Part shown: in pieces, positions 22,635 through 32,798 of the stretch
How positions within the stretch are numbered: the stretch's first letter is position 1
Layout of the letters: every line of letters starts with the position of its first letter
From: Solanum dulcamara
Lineage: Eukaryota > Streptophyta > Magnoliopsida > Solanales > Solanaceae
Assembly (NCBI RefSeq): GCF_947179165.1
Contig: NC_077240.1
Span: 51,148,501 to 51,212,500, forward strand
Direction: 5' to 3'
DNA: 64,000 nucleotides
Notes under the pieces: model-generated
The model's input: the letters and a program-made list of their open reading frames with translations, nothing else
What the model was told of the DNA's origin: nothing
Database searches by the model: none
Made by a program: the position numbers and the translations under genes

Positions 22635-23217
22635 TTAACCTCCTGGCAATAAGAATAATATTCTATGGAGTCCTGACAACATCTCTCAAGATGTGATCTA
22701 CCACACGTATCACAATATGGTACAAATGATCTAGATTGCTTTGGGTGGTGATACTACTGAAAGCCCGATGTCTGTAAACTCTCTTCTAGGCCTAACAATC
22801 CCTGACGATCATATCCACTACTCTAGGTCTGTTGTGCGGGAGGCTTGGGTGGACTACTAGAATATATGGGTCGAGAACCCCCATCAAAATCTTTCCAAAA
22901 ATCAGTAGGTCTGATTGACTACACTTCCCTCTCTCAGCTTGCTCTACTCCAAATTACCGATGTGTGAACTACTCTAGATTTTGTGCAACCTCTATATGGA
23001 TGATATATGAATGTGATTATTCAGTGTTTCTATGGTACAAGCCTCAACATACTACAGTGCCAGCCCTCCTATAAATCTTTGCATTCTAGCATCCATCATG
23101 TTTATAATTACTTGTGCATACTTGACTAGGGAATCAAACTAAAGCTCATCGTCTATAATACTCATACTATCCTGGTGAAGATATAATAACTAATCAACTC
23201 GGGCATCTCAAATCTCT
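22635..23217 (-). pseudogene. E4: gag C-terminus with zinc knuckle, joined directly to the RT linker
   Basis: The minus strand carries a CCHC-type knuckle, CDTCGRSHLERCC (complement at 22675-22714). Within a few codons comes linker sequence VNMLTPKCRFTFYNQV. The protease with its ALIDPGS motif, which should lie between them, is absent, so a second internal deletion sits near 22635. Towards 23217 there are degenerate capsid-end blocks (for example near 22990-23060). gag stops at 23217 where an LTR terminus begins. Confidence 0.75.
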
Positions 23218-23564
23218 TGTTACACCCCACACTTTTAAATTCGGAATGTCTTATAAGTTCCTTAGACATTATCATATGAGACGGATACGCTATGACACTA
23301 TCAAATAACTCTAACGAAGGGAGAATGTGATACCCCATAGTAGAGAAGGTTGGAAATAGAGTCATAAGAATTCGAAAGGAATTGGAGGCCAAGTGATGAG
23401 TCGTAGGACTCCACTTACCTATGTAAGCTACTAACTTAGAAGTCTTACATACTGAGCTACTTGAGGACATACCAAGCTTATGTAGCACGGATTACATAGG
23501 CTCTTAAAATAGGACGAGATTATGAGCCCATGAGGAAGGGGAAAAGACAACACGTGGCAGCCAA
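23218..23564 (+). mobile_element. Inverted LTR terminus (E5 LTR family, sense on plus)
   Basis: It begins TGTTACACCCCACACTTTTA, the sense start of an LTR. Its reverse complement matches the end of the E5 LTR as seen on the plus strand (about 24715-25189 and 40205-40694), with the same words GGGTTCATAATYTCGTC, CTATGTAATCC and TATGGGGTATC. At about 23565 it joins LTR sequence in the opposite orientation. It is therefore a head-to-head join of two LTR pieces, forming a large imperfect inverted repeat around a spacer of about 1.1 kb. Confidence 0.8.
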
Positions 23565-24664
23565 TGAAAGAAAGGGTAAACTTCGCATACTTTTATGGAT
23601 TAACAATAACCCAGATTGCCTCGTTATCTCCTACACCTATTAACATGAGAGTAATACTAAGGTTAATAACCTTTCACTTTCCAATTTCAAACTCTACAAC
23701 CAAGTATCTGTAGGAATCGTTTCCTTAACCAATACCCTCGACTAGTTTGTTACTAGTTCCAAAGTTACCGAAAATCGGGCAGCATTTCCGCTATAACTTT
23801 AACATCCCCAAGATTTCAACTCGGCCACTATGTCAAAAAACATACCAAAAAAAACAAACAGCATCATATACATAAGTAAATTACTTCAACATTACACAAT
23901 ACAAACTCCAAATAACTCGCCTGAAGCTACGATATCAAAATATAGTTTTTAAATCTTGATTTACCAAAATCCTTAATCATACCAAATGGAGGGTCATGTG
24001 GCTGAAACCAGAAGAAAACATACCCTTTTTAAAACACTTTACATCCCTAAAACACACAACCCAACCATCTACAACAGCAGAACCACAATGACAACATATT
24101 ACGCGACTTTGATTTAGCTACTATGATTTTAACTTAGTTTGTTTCTAGTGTCTAGCATCCTTGTGCAATTTTTCAACTTAAAATCTTATTTAAGACATGT
24201 AATATACCTAAAAACAACTTCATAAATTTCAATTTGACAAAGAAACCCTTACCTTGACCGAAACACGTCAAACTCATCGAAACTTGCCTTGAAAGTTCCC
24301 TTAGCGCGCCCTAAACCTTGTGGCTGCTTGATAACGTTTTGGGATGCTTCAAATCATAAATTTATATTACTAACACCTTCATACCATAATGGTATACCCT
24401 ATATAATTAATTCACAGAATGAAATCGGAGAACTTACGCTTTTCTGGCTCCTAATCTGTGGCTCTCTTTCTCAAGGTTAAGGTTTCTCCTCTCTCTTGTT
24501 CTAGATTTCTCTTCTCTTCTTTTTGTCTCTAGAAGTCTCTTGATAATAATGAATAGAGTATAAGCATGAAATAAAGTCATAAAACATATATATATATAGA
24601 GCCAACACACCATACCTCCAACCATGGGATGCCACATGCCATATAGGGTCCCACCCCCTTTCTC

Positions 24665-24732
24665 TAGCTTCTGCCATATGGCACTTCTAGCTGCTGCCAT
24701 ATGGCACTCTCTCATGCTGCCATATGGCACCT
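24665..24732. repeat. CTGCCATATGGCAC repeat (3 copies)
   Basis: CTGCCATATGGCAC recurs with about 30-base spacing; each unit is itself a palindrome (GCCATATGGC). The homologous zone of the other E5 LTR (40180-40230) has decayed CTGCCATGTGRCAC units. Confidence 0.75.
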
Positions 24733-24994
24733 TCTTTTCTCCCTCATGGGTTCATAATTTTGTCTTACTTTATGAACCTATGTAATCCTCTCTACGTAAG
24801 CTTAGTATGTACTTGAGTAACTTAAGCATGTATGCTGTCTATGTTGGTAGCTTACGTAGGTAAGCCTAGTCCTACAACTCGTTATTTAGTCTCCAACGTC
24901 TTTCGGATTCTTACAAATCTATTCCCCATCTTCTCTATTATGGGGTATCTCATTCCCCCTTCCTTAGAGTTTTTTGGTAACATTATAGATTATC

Positions 24995-25165
24995 TGGCTA
25001 ACATGGTAACTTTTAAGAGCTTAAGAGTTCTTAAGGAGTCTTAAGAAGCTTTAAGAAACTTTAGGAAGCCTTAAGAAACTTAAGAGGCTTACGATCCTTC
25101 CAAGAAACTTAAGATCCTTTCAAGAGACTTAAGAACCTTTCAAGAGACTTAAGAACGCGTTCCAA
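24995..25165. repeat. AAGAGACTTAAG-type tandem array near the LTR terminus
   Basis: Short units (CTTAAGAAGCTTTAAGAAAC, CCTTTCAAGAGACTTAAGAA) repeat with a period of 10-20 bases. The array also appears at 40505-40670 and, shorter, at 32700-32755 and 37735-37795, always just inside the same LTR end, so it belongs to the LTR design. Confidence 0.75.
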
Positions 25166-25189
25166 GGTACAAAAGTATGGGGTGTAATA

Positions 25190-26520
25190 TCCTCCCCCCC
25201 TTTAGGACATTCATCCTCAAATGTGAACCAAAATCTTTGTTAAGATCTTATACAGATTACGGGGAAATTCCTGTCTATTGCAATAACCCACACTTTTATC
25301 AAGTAACCAATATAAAAGTTTCAAAATTTGGGATTACCTGTAGACTTAGGGAATAGGTACGGATACTTATGTTTCATTTTCCTTTCATCTTCCCAGATCA
25401 TTTCTTCGCGACTCCCATTTCGCCATAAAACCTTAATGGAAGCTATGTCCTTAGTTCACAATCACCTACTCTGCCGATCCAAGATAGCGATCGGTTACTT
25501 CTCATAGGATAAATCCTCCATGACCTGGATATCCTCTACGGTATATACTCAGTATGGATAACAACACACTTGCGAAGCATTGATAATTGGAAGACTAGAT
25601 ATACTGCTTTTGGATCCGCCGGTAAGTCTAACTCGCCAGCAACCTTGCCTATTCAGCGGAGGGTCTGATAAGGGCTAGTGCATCACGGGATAAGGTCCTC
25701 TTTCTTGTTGTCTCTCATCACTTTCTCTATGGGCGATACTTTCTAGAGTGCTTAATTATAACTTAAAACCTTAGAGATCGACGTCGATTATCCGCGTATG
25801 ACTTCTGTCGACTCTATGCTGCTGATAATCTCTCCCGAATAAGCTTCACCTTCTATACAACCTATTGAACCATGTTTGGGATTATTAGTTGTGTTTTACT
25901 AACACCAACACAACCAATTGGCAACCTACACTATCTGCTATACAAAGTCTCGTACAGGGCCACCTAGATACTAAAATGATAATTAATATCATAAGTACTC
26001 TTGACGGTGGTAGGAAATTATCTATGTTACCTTTGGGGTCAACTGTATAGTCCTGCAACATATCGTCTACCGTATAGTTACCAAGCTTAGTCTATCCATC
26101 AGTCTGAGGGTAAAATGGTATACGAAGACCTATCTGTCTTCCTAATCTCTTCGTGATCTGATCTTTTGTAGTTAACTGTAACTTGGGATCCTTCATCTAG
26201 GACATTAGCTATAGGGACTCCTTAAGGTCTCAACATCCTCTTGACCTATAATTTTACATAATCTCGACTGGACAGGTAGTCCTTGATTGAAGGAACATGG
26301 GCTGATATTGTTAATCTGCAGATAATATCCCATATAGAATTATCTGTCCAGGGAGTGCAAAGTGAGTCTTGTAGCCAAATTCCTATTGTGGAATCTTCGA
26401 CCTCATATATTACTTCTTTCCTTCTTAAGATGATATCAACTGGTACCCTCGCCTTTTGGGTTTTTCTTTTTGCCCCATTAGAGTTGGCTACAAAGTTGTA
26501 CTGAAGTCCCCTCACACAAT
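25190..26520 (-). pseudogene. E5: integrase and chromodomain-like tail (pol remnant)
   Basis: Next to the LTR the antisense text holds the tail (ILDRQSR..., FRWRNGSREEMIWED near 25430), the barrel region with RKPY-type remains, and a PYEALYG-like block near 25950. At 26246-26515 there is an open frame with the zinc-domain end (LQYNFVANSNGAKRKTQKAR), the IIL...YEVEDSTIGIW block and the DRLT-type text RLTISAHVPSIKDYLSSRDY of the core. Stops and frame changes are frequent. Upstream of about 26520, where RNase H and RT should follow, non-coding sequence begins instead. Confidence 0.8.
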
Positions 26521-27660
26521 GACCTGTATAGCCGTTCCGTGGGTTGCCTTATCATTAACTAGTATTATCTTGAATAATTGTGGAATAGAAGTGCTCTATT
26601 TGTTAGTAATAGGCTAATCTTGCTTGTTTTGCTTAAGCTCTTTTACAATTCCCTTATCGTAACTTATAACAGTCTAGGTACATAATCTTGTGCCATTGCT
26701 TCCCCGCTAGTTCGAATTCTCCCATCTCGTGCGATCATTGCAACACTAATGCACCAGATCCCACCAGAATTCTAAAGTTAAACAAGCTTGGGCGAGAGTA
26801 GTACTTGGATGGGTAACCCCCCTAGGAAGTCTTCGTGTCACATTCCATTGCCATCTATGCAATAATGTGTTAAGGCACTCATCTTAGCCAAACATTTACC
26901 TTAGCGTCTTCTCGCTAGTCTTCATGTTTCTCCTTGCCCTATCTTCTTTTCTCTTACAACTGGTGTCAGGGTAAATCTTTAATTCAACCATGACTGTTTC
27001 ATTTTTGGCCATTTGATTTAACTTCTCTTCGTATTCCTCTGTAACGTCTCTAAAATATCATAACTCCTTTTCATCATGTACTCTTCTGCTTGTTCTGATG
27101 ATGTATATAACTATTCATAGGTTGCACAACTACTCTTATACCACTGGTATGAGGTAAACATAGTCTTTTCATCTCCCAGCCCGTCTTGCTTTACATATCG
27201 ACTTCACACTAGGACTTGCTCGTGCTAATGCTATTTTATTCTACTTCTTTCTTTTCTTCTTTTATGTACTCCTTGGTCTCCTCATATCCTACCGTAGGAG
27301 ATTTTCTATTCTCCTTGCTACTTGTACATCCCGATATCAGCGACCAATGATGCTATTGCCATATCTTAATCTTTACTCAAACACGGCCCTACAAACCTTT
27401 TCACGATCCTTAGCTTGCTCAGTCTTACTCTCTTATTGTATTCACCCTTTTTTGTAGGCACCCATGATTCTTCACACGGTCTTAGATACCGTGGCTTCTA
27501 TCTATTTATTGTTAGCCTTGAGCTTTTGCTAACTCGTGCCAGTATGGGATCTCTCAAGATATGTTATAACCATATATCTCATTATCTTTCTATCTCCAAA
27601 AAACAAATTCGGCAGAGTTTCCTCTATATTCCTTACTATACCAAACCTGCACTCAGGTAA
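26521..27660 (-). other. E5: non-coding module in the place of RT/RNase H
   Basis: No RT or RNase H block is recognisable here on either strand. From about 27110 onward the sequence is clearly homologous to 33090-33960 in E6; shared words include GCTTCTATCYRTTTATTG, ACTCGTGCCAGTATGGGATC and GGCAGAGTTTCCTCT. The plus strand is rich in T and C. The module contains the 5S rRNA-like segment at 26727-26846. Its origin is unknown; it could be captured host sequence or strongly diverged element sequence. Confidence 0.7.
26727..26846 (+). rRNA. 5S rRNA-like sequence (120 bases, probably a pseudogene or 5S-derived repeat)
   Basis: It aligns over the whole length of plant 5S rRNA from a GCGATCAT start to a CACATTCC end, judged from knowledge of the conserved gene. 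Best preserved are CACTAATGCACC, the internal promoter region AGTTAAACAAGCTTGGGCGA and AGTAGTACTTGGATGGGTAA. About one base in six differs, including both ends of the helix I stem (TCGTGCG instead of GGATGCG), and no T-run terminator follows. A working gene is therefore unlikely. Alternatives are a single retroposed 5S copy, a 5S-carrying TRIM element of the Cassandra type, or a 5S-derived SINE. It sits on the strand opposite to E5. Confidence 0.8.
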
Positions 27661-27985
27661 TACCAATAATGCCTCATAGGGCCAACATATATTTCCATAT
27701 CATAGTCTATCACAGCCACACAGGGTGCTAAATATCGGCAACAAAATGAGATATATACATAATAGAGTGGGGCCTGGATCTATCAATGCATACACATCCT
27801 GGGAGTAGATTAATAGTATACCTGTAACCATGTTTAATGACACCTCCTGATCCGGAGAAAGTCTGCCACGGTCTCCACTATGTCCTACTGAGGTATGCAT
27901 ACCCTACTTTATAGGGAACATAGACAATGAAGAAGAAACTCCAACAGCTGATCTAGTAGGTTGAGCTGCACCCTTCCATCTACTA
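27661..27985 (-). pseudogene. E5: aspartic protease fragment
   Basis: 27700-27900 encodes DQEVSLNMVTGILLIYSQDV followed by YALIDPGPTLLC, the gypsy protease signature with the catalytic Asp in DPG. This matches E2 (YALIDPGSILSY). The sequence after the motif degenerates within about 40 codons and meets the non-coding module at about 27660, so the protease C-terminus and all of RT are missing. Confidence 0.85.
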
Positions 27986-28662
27986 TTAAATGGACACTCT
28001 CTCACGAAATAGCCGTGACGGCCGTAGGTGAAACAAACACCTGTAGCAAGATGGTATTTCCCAAAATGCGCCTTACCACAACTAGGACATTAAGGTAAAG
28101 GTGGCTTTAACTGATGCGACCCTTTGCACATTGGTGCACTTGAAACCCTAGAGCTCGAACCAACTCCATGACATCCCGTGTTATCTAATATTCTACCTGG
28201 GAACTGAGGTGGTACCCTTCAGGCTGGTTGGGAAGGGTATATACTATACTGGTAAGGTTGTCTTCCTTGAAACTCCCCCGAATCACCAGCCATCCTAGCC
28301 TTCTTATGCTGGCCTCTTCCATAATCCTTATCGAGCTGTCGCTCACTATACTGCCTTCGAATCCCCAGCCCATGCCTTTGAACCTGTTCTTCCTTTAACC
28401 TGGTCAATAGTTTAACTACATCCCTCATCGCCTTATTATCTGGACCTAGCTGTGGGACTAGAGTCTTATGCACTAGGTTCTTGGGGCCCTCAGCTACTGC
28501 TTCTCTAAGCTCTTCCAGAGGTGGCGGCATAGTGGAGCTCACCGATTGGAGCACAATTCTCGGCATAGACTAGGCACGAGCCCTAATAACACCCGAGGTG
28601 TAACTTTTTCCATTTTCTACTGACTTGCACTTCTTGGCAACTGTTGCTTTCTTTTGAGGCAT
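27986..28662 (-). pseudogene. E5: gag with an internal capsid deletion
   Basis: The likely start is the ATG at 28662 (MPQKKATVAKKCKSVENG), about 190 bases after the PBS. A stop follows RARA, then a 115-codon open frame (28219-28566) reads SSTMPPPLEELREAVAEGPK, QLGPDNKAMRDVVKLLTRLK and then directly DKDYGRGQHKKARM. In E2 the equivalents of the last two blocks are about 230 codons apart, separated by the capsid core. Here they are fused in frame. The C-terminus has two knuckle-like blocks, CPSCGKAHFGKYH and CFTYGRHGYFVREC (27991-28089), the second with its second Cys changed to Tyr. Nucleocapsid sequence is thus present but most of the capsid is gone. Confidence 0.85.
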
Positions 28663-28769
28663 TGCCGTAAATACAATAGTATGTCAGTGAGGGATCATCC
28701 TAAAAACATAGCTCTATCGCACGATGTAAGACAGGAGAGAAAGGTAACATCATAAAAGTCTTGTAGCCT

Positions 28770-28809
28770 CCTATTTATAGATGTGGTGCACCACACACCA
28801 ATAAATAAG
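28770..28809 (-). promoter_or_regulatory. Leader stem-loop of E5 (candidate dimerisation/packaging signal)
   Basis: In the element sense strand, arms CTTATTTAT and ATAAATAGG pair over nine positions (one G-U) around a 22-base loop. The loop contains the 14-base perfect palindrome TGTGGTGCACCACA (28782-28795). It lies between PBS and gag. The same 9-22-9 structure recurs at 34369-34408 in E6 with arm changes that keep all pairs. Function is inferred from position and conservation. Confidence 0.65.
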
Positions 28810-28850
28810 AATCTACTAGACACAGTCTGTAGACATTTCAAGGAAGGACC

Positions 28851-28862
28851 GCTCTGATACCA
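28851..28862 (-). other. E5 primer-binding site (initiator Met tRNA type)
   Basis: The minus strand reads TGGTATCAGAGC, the classic PBS complementary to the 3' end of plant initiator methionine tRNA, three bases from the LTR end at 28866. It fixes the boundary and orientation of E5. Confidence 0.93.
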
Positions 28863-28865
28863 CTT

Positions 28866-29501
28866 TGTCATGACCCAACTCCGTAGGCCGTTATGGGTGC
28901 CCGAACTAGACACTCGCGTGTACCCTTTCTTACTATAAGGAAATCTATCTCCTATTTGAGTCATAGCATGCCAAAAGACAAGACAATATATATAAGCCAA
29001 CGAGGCTATCATTACATATAGGCACAATTGTTCACACATACATATACAACCCACATACATGTCTACAGACCTCTAAGAGTAAAAAGAAATAGAAATATAA
29101 GGAAAGACAGGGCCGCCGCCATAACCTTGAACACACAAATCTATACATCAATGGTCGGTACCAAAAGCGGGGCTTCAACATGATGGAGCTCTTCTTAAAC
29201 CCACTGGGTAGAATCCTAAGCTAGTGGATCCTCAAGTCGCATGTCTGTACATGTAGGCATGAAATACAGTCCCTCGAAGAGAGGGGGGTCAGTACGAAAT
29301 ATGTAATTAGTATGTAAGCATAAAACACCATAATGAGATTACAGTTGGAATACGGATATAGGGGACAAGTATAATAATTAACCCATTACCGTGCCTGCGT
29401 CTTATGTAGTAAAATCATTTTTATCATAATATCATATCATCATCTCTTTTCATTTTATATATCACTTCATCGTGTCATCGTATGCGGTATCATACCATCG
29501 T
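28866..29501 (-). mobile_element. E5: 5' LTR, first part (up to the E6 insertion)
   Basis: Begins TGTCATGACCCAACTCCGTA next to the PBS. It runs to ATACCATCGT at 29501, where E6 is inserted, and continues at 37823. Both parts plus one duplication copy make an LTR of about 3.5 kb. It resembles the E2 LTR start at 1983 (GACCCAACYCCGTAGG). Confidence 0.88.
29497..29501. repeat. Target-site duplication ATCGT, left copy
   Basis: ATCGT directly precedes TGTCATGACG of E6. The identical ATCGT at 37818-37822 directly follows its terminal TGTAACA. Confidence 0.93.
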
Positions 29502-30144
29502 TGTCATGACGCAACCCCATGGGCAGCGACTGGGGTCCGATCTAGACCCCCGTATACATATTTTTCAACTGTAGTCAAATTGAACTATGAGCAAGCGATA
29601 CTACTCATGAGAACCCCAATGAGTTAAAACTTTTTCACGTACGTGTGGCCTCTTTCATTCATATCGTATCATGAAAGAGAATGCAAGCCGACAAGACTTC
29701 CATAATGTAAAAACATTTACAACGTGCCGTATAGGCACAGCCGAAATAAACTCATGAACAACCCACACATACATGTCTACAGACCTCTAAGAATAGGAAC
29801 GACAACATATGGCGGGACAGGGCCCCCACCGTACCCCTGTGTAACCAAATATATACATCAGTGGTTTGGTACCAAAACTTGGCTCCGAATCAATGGAGCT
29901 TTTTCTAAACTTGATGAGTGGAATCCTGAGCTGGTGGACTCCCAAAATCTGTATTGTACCTACGGGAATGAAACGCAGCCCCCTCCCCGAAGAAAGGGGG
30001 TCAGTACGATATATGTACTGAGTATATAAGCATAACATAATTAAGATAACAACTGAACCAAGGATGAAGGAAACTAAGTATAACATTTAATAGGGTACTA
30101 TACCTGCACCTTACAAAATAAAGTCATGTATACCACTATCACAT

Positions 30145-30612
30145 ACCGTATCTGGCCCGCTCGGGGACTCGGTGTTACAAATTTATCTTTATGTCATCAT
30201 AAGCATAAATATACCATAACCGGCCCATTAATGAGACTCGGTCTACAATCTTGTCCTTTTATCATTGCATTTACATAGCATACCCGACCCTTGGTGGGGC
30301 TCGGTCATACCCGGCCCTTGTTGGGACTCGGTGAATATTTATATCATCTAATATCGTACTCGGCCCCTTTTTGGGACTTCGGTCGTACTCGGCCCTCTAT
30401 GGGACTCGGTAAGGATATATAAACCATATGCACAAGCAGAGTAGTAAGTAACCATATGCAAGCTAGATCATTACCTTTGATATCGTATCATGTTTAACTT
30501 ATAGCTAAGATATGCCAAAAGAAGAAAGAGAATAAGCTCTATATAGTCTGTACTTTCCTTCAGGTGATCTTCATATAATATTTTGTACCCGGCCCTTCAT
30601 GGGGCTCGGTGA
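30145..30612. repeat. CCGGCCC-N-GGGACTCGGT motif array (left E6 LTR)
   Basis: Seven units such as ACCCGGCCCTTGTTGGGACT followed by CGGT occur at about 30150, 30200, 30285, 30310, 30358, 30388 and 30588. Each can fold into a small GGCCC/GGG hairpin. The same array is in the right LTR (35110-35580) and, in variant form, in the E5 LTR (37860-38315). Confidence 0.8.
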
Positions 30613-32356
30613 ACCACTATGGAATCGTAATCTCATTTTCGTATCGAATACACCTCACTTGGATTGAAATATAGCTTCCCATACATTATATTCTGACACA
30701 TAGAAGCCCTACTAGGCAATAATTAATCTTCACAGAAACTCTAATACTGAACAGTGGATAGGGGTTATGAGGCGTACTCGGAATTTGGGGAATGGAATTA
30801 TCCCCGCACTTCATATATAATTCACTTAAGGCAAAACATTACCAAAAGGAAAGAAAGATAGTTGTAGGAACTTATACCAAAACATGCCAAGAGAAAGCTT
30901 TACATACCTTGTCTGAATTATTCCTTATCCTGCTTGTCTCGCCGTCCTTTGAACCTATTCAACATGAAATTAGTATGAAGATCAACCCCTTTTACTTTCC
31001 AGCACCCTAGGTTACATCTTATTATTAATGGAATCTATTTCCTTAGTCGTTTCCCCGACTAGTTCTGTTATTCGCTAAGGCGTCGACGAAAATTGGGCAG
31101 CACCTCCCCTATAATGTGCCCTATCCAAATTTCCAATTAGGTCCCTAAGACCTACAAACAACCAACCACAACAACCTGCATCAATTCACACCAACAATAA
31201 ACAACATAAACTCCAAACGACTTATTCAAAAATACGGTAGGACAATAGGGCGTCTAGCCTTTATTTTATAACGCCTTTCATTATACGCAATGAGGGGTCG
31301 TGTGGATTCAAAGAAAAAAACCCTAACCCACCTTAGAACACATTTAGGCCCTGCAACAACACATTACACCCCTGCAGCAACAACTCACAAGAATGACACT
31401 TTATTTCGACGACAATTCACTTGTAGCGACTCCAATTTAGTTTATTTCGGACGTCAAGCATATTTATCATATTTTCACATTTACAGCCACTTACAAAACA
31501 TACAATACCCTATATAACAACACCATAAACTCCAATTTAAAAGGAAAGGCCTTACCTTACGTTATACTTGTGAAACTCGCCAAAACTATCAAAACGCGAA
31601 ATCTGGACAGCCCATTGTCTTATATTGTCACTTAGTTTCGGAGGGGTAATTGAGGAAAACAAGATTTGTGGCCTCAATGAAAGTTATATACATGTGTATC
31701 AAGGTCGCAAAAACTTTTGAATTACCCCTACAACAATTCTGTACGAAAATATATGCCCAAAATACTCACAGCTATCCATGTAGGATTTCCAAGGCACAAT
31801 CTGGGCAGCAGCTCCCCCAAGCTTCACCACCATTTTTGGAGTAGAGAAAAGCAAAAATGGGTTGTAGCGTCTACATGAAAGTTGTATCCCTATGAAATAT
31901 CTTTCCAAAACATCTTGAATCACCCGAAACTAATCCTTACACAAGGAGTTAAACTCGTATTACTAACATCATTCCTATTCAAAAATGGGTTTCTTAACAA
32001 GAACAAAAACCTCCTCGTTGCCCCAATGATAAATTTTTATATGGTCAAACACCGTTATTTAATCGCGGCATACCTTGAATAATTAATTCTCGAATCGAAA
32101 ACGGAGGGATTACCTTATTTGGTTGCTGTCGTAGCTCTCTCTATTTATTTCAAGCTTACTCCTAACTTTTCCAAGTCTCAAATGAATCAAAGATGAGAGA
32201 TTAGTCATCTTTACATGTATATATACCCTTTTTAAGAGGGTGACACATGGCATCCCCTAGTGGTGACACGTGACAGCCCCCTAGGGCGCCACCTCACACC
32301 ATGCGGCCACTCACGTGCTGCCACGTGGCATGTGGGGGGTCCACCTCAAGTAGATG

Positions 32357-32402
32357 AGTCACCTGCTTGCTTGTCACCTGCTTGCTTGTCACCTACTTGC
32401 TT
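32357..32402. repeat. 15-bp tandem repeat GTCACCTGCTTGCTT (3 copies)
   Basis: Three consecutive units, the last with one change (CTACTTGCTT). The right LTR at 37424-37438 has a single unit, so the array expanded in, or contracted from, one LTR after insertion. Confidence 0.9.
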
Positions 32403-32782
32403 CGCTTTCACTGCGTCGTTTCCTTATTTCTCTTCCGTGGGTTCGTAATTTTGTCGCACTTTAAGAGCCTATGTATTCCTTACGACTTAGTCTCAACACT
32501 CACTCGAGTAGCTTAAGTACGTAAGACCTCCAAGTTGGTAGCTTACGCGAGTCAATCGAGTGCTACGACTCATTTCTCAGCCTCCAACTCCTTTCAAATT
32601 TTTATAACCTTATTTCCAATCTTCCTTATTATGAAGCATTTTGATTCTCCTTTCCTTGGAGTTATTTGATAGCATTATTACCTATCCGACTCACATAACG
32701 ACTTTTAAGAAATTTAAGAGACTTCCCAGAAACTTGAGAAGCTTAAGAAGCCTTCTAAGGAATCAAAGTACGAGGTGTATCA

Positions 32783-32798
32783 TCCTTCCCCCCTTTAG
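32783..32798 (-). other. E6 polypurine tract
   Basis: The minus strand reads AAAGGGGGGAAGGA directly against the 3' LTR, at the same place as in E4 and E5. Confidence 0.8.

Larger units (their letters stand above)
23565..25189 (-). mobile_element. E5: 3' LTR (its sense 3' half is missing)
   Basis: It matches 38998-40694 closely, from GAAAGAAAGGGTAA through GGTGTGTAATA at 25189, where the canonical terminal CA has decayed to TA. A polypurine-tract complement TCCTCCCCCCCTTT follows. Compared with the 5' LTR of E5 it lacks the first 1.9 kb as read on the plus strand. It carries three CTGCCATATGGCA units (24669-24730) and an AAGAGACTTAAG array near its end. Confidence 0.82.
29502..32782 (-). mobile_element. 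E6: 3' LTR (left copy, 3281 bp)
   Basis: Begins TGTCATGACGCAACCCCATG and ends ACGAGGTGTATCA. Compared with the right copy it has two extra 15-bp units at 32357-32402, lacks the 119-bp segment present at 35737-35855, and retains 'ATTTGGGGAATGGAATTAT' near 30785. Short open frames inside it (for example 31290-31517) recur in the right copy only because the LTRs are duplicates. Confidence 0.92.

Noticed and set aside
24592..24602. TATATATATAT runs (also near 37841 and 40016) as promoters or microsatellites
   Set aside because: Very short runs, antisense or of uncertain position in the LTR, with no supporting start-site context.
26690..26726. Box-B-like TAGTTCGAATTCT just before the 5S-like sequence (possible tRNA gene or SINE head)
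   Set aside because: No cloverleaf, acceptor stem or box A at the right distance could be found; the word alone is not enough.
26727..26846. A functional 5S rRNA gene
   Set aside because: Helix I is broken, about one base in six differs from the conserved gene, no T-run follows and it is a single copy inside a retroelement.
29724..30086. About 100-codon open frames on both strands at the E6 LTR start
   Set aside because: Non-coding LTR sequence. The right LTR copy breaks the frame.
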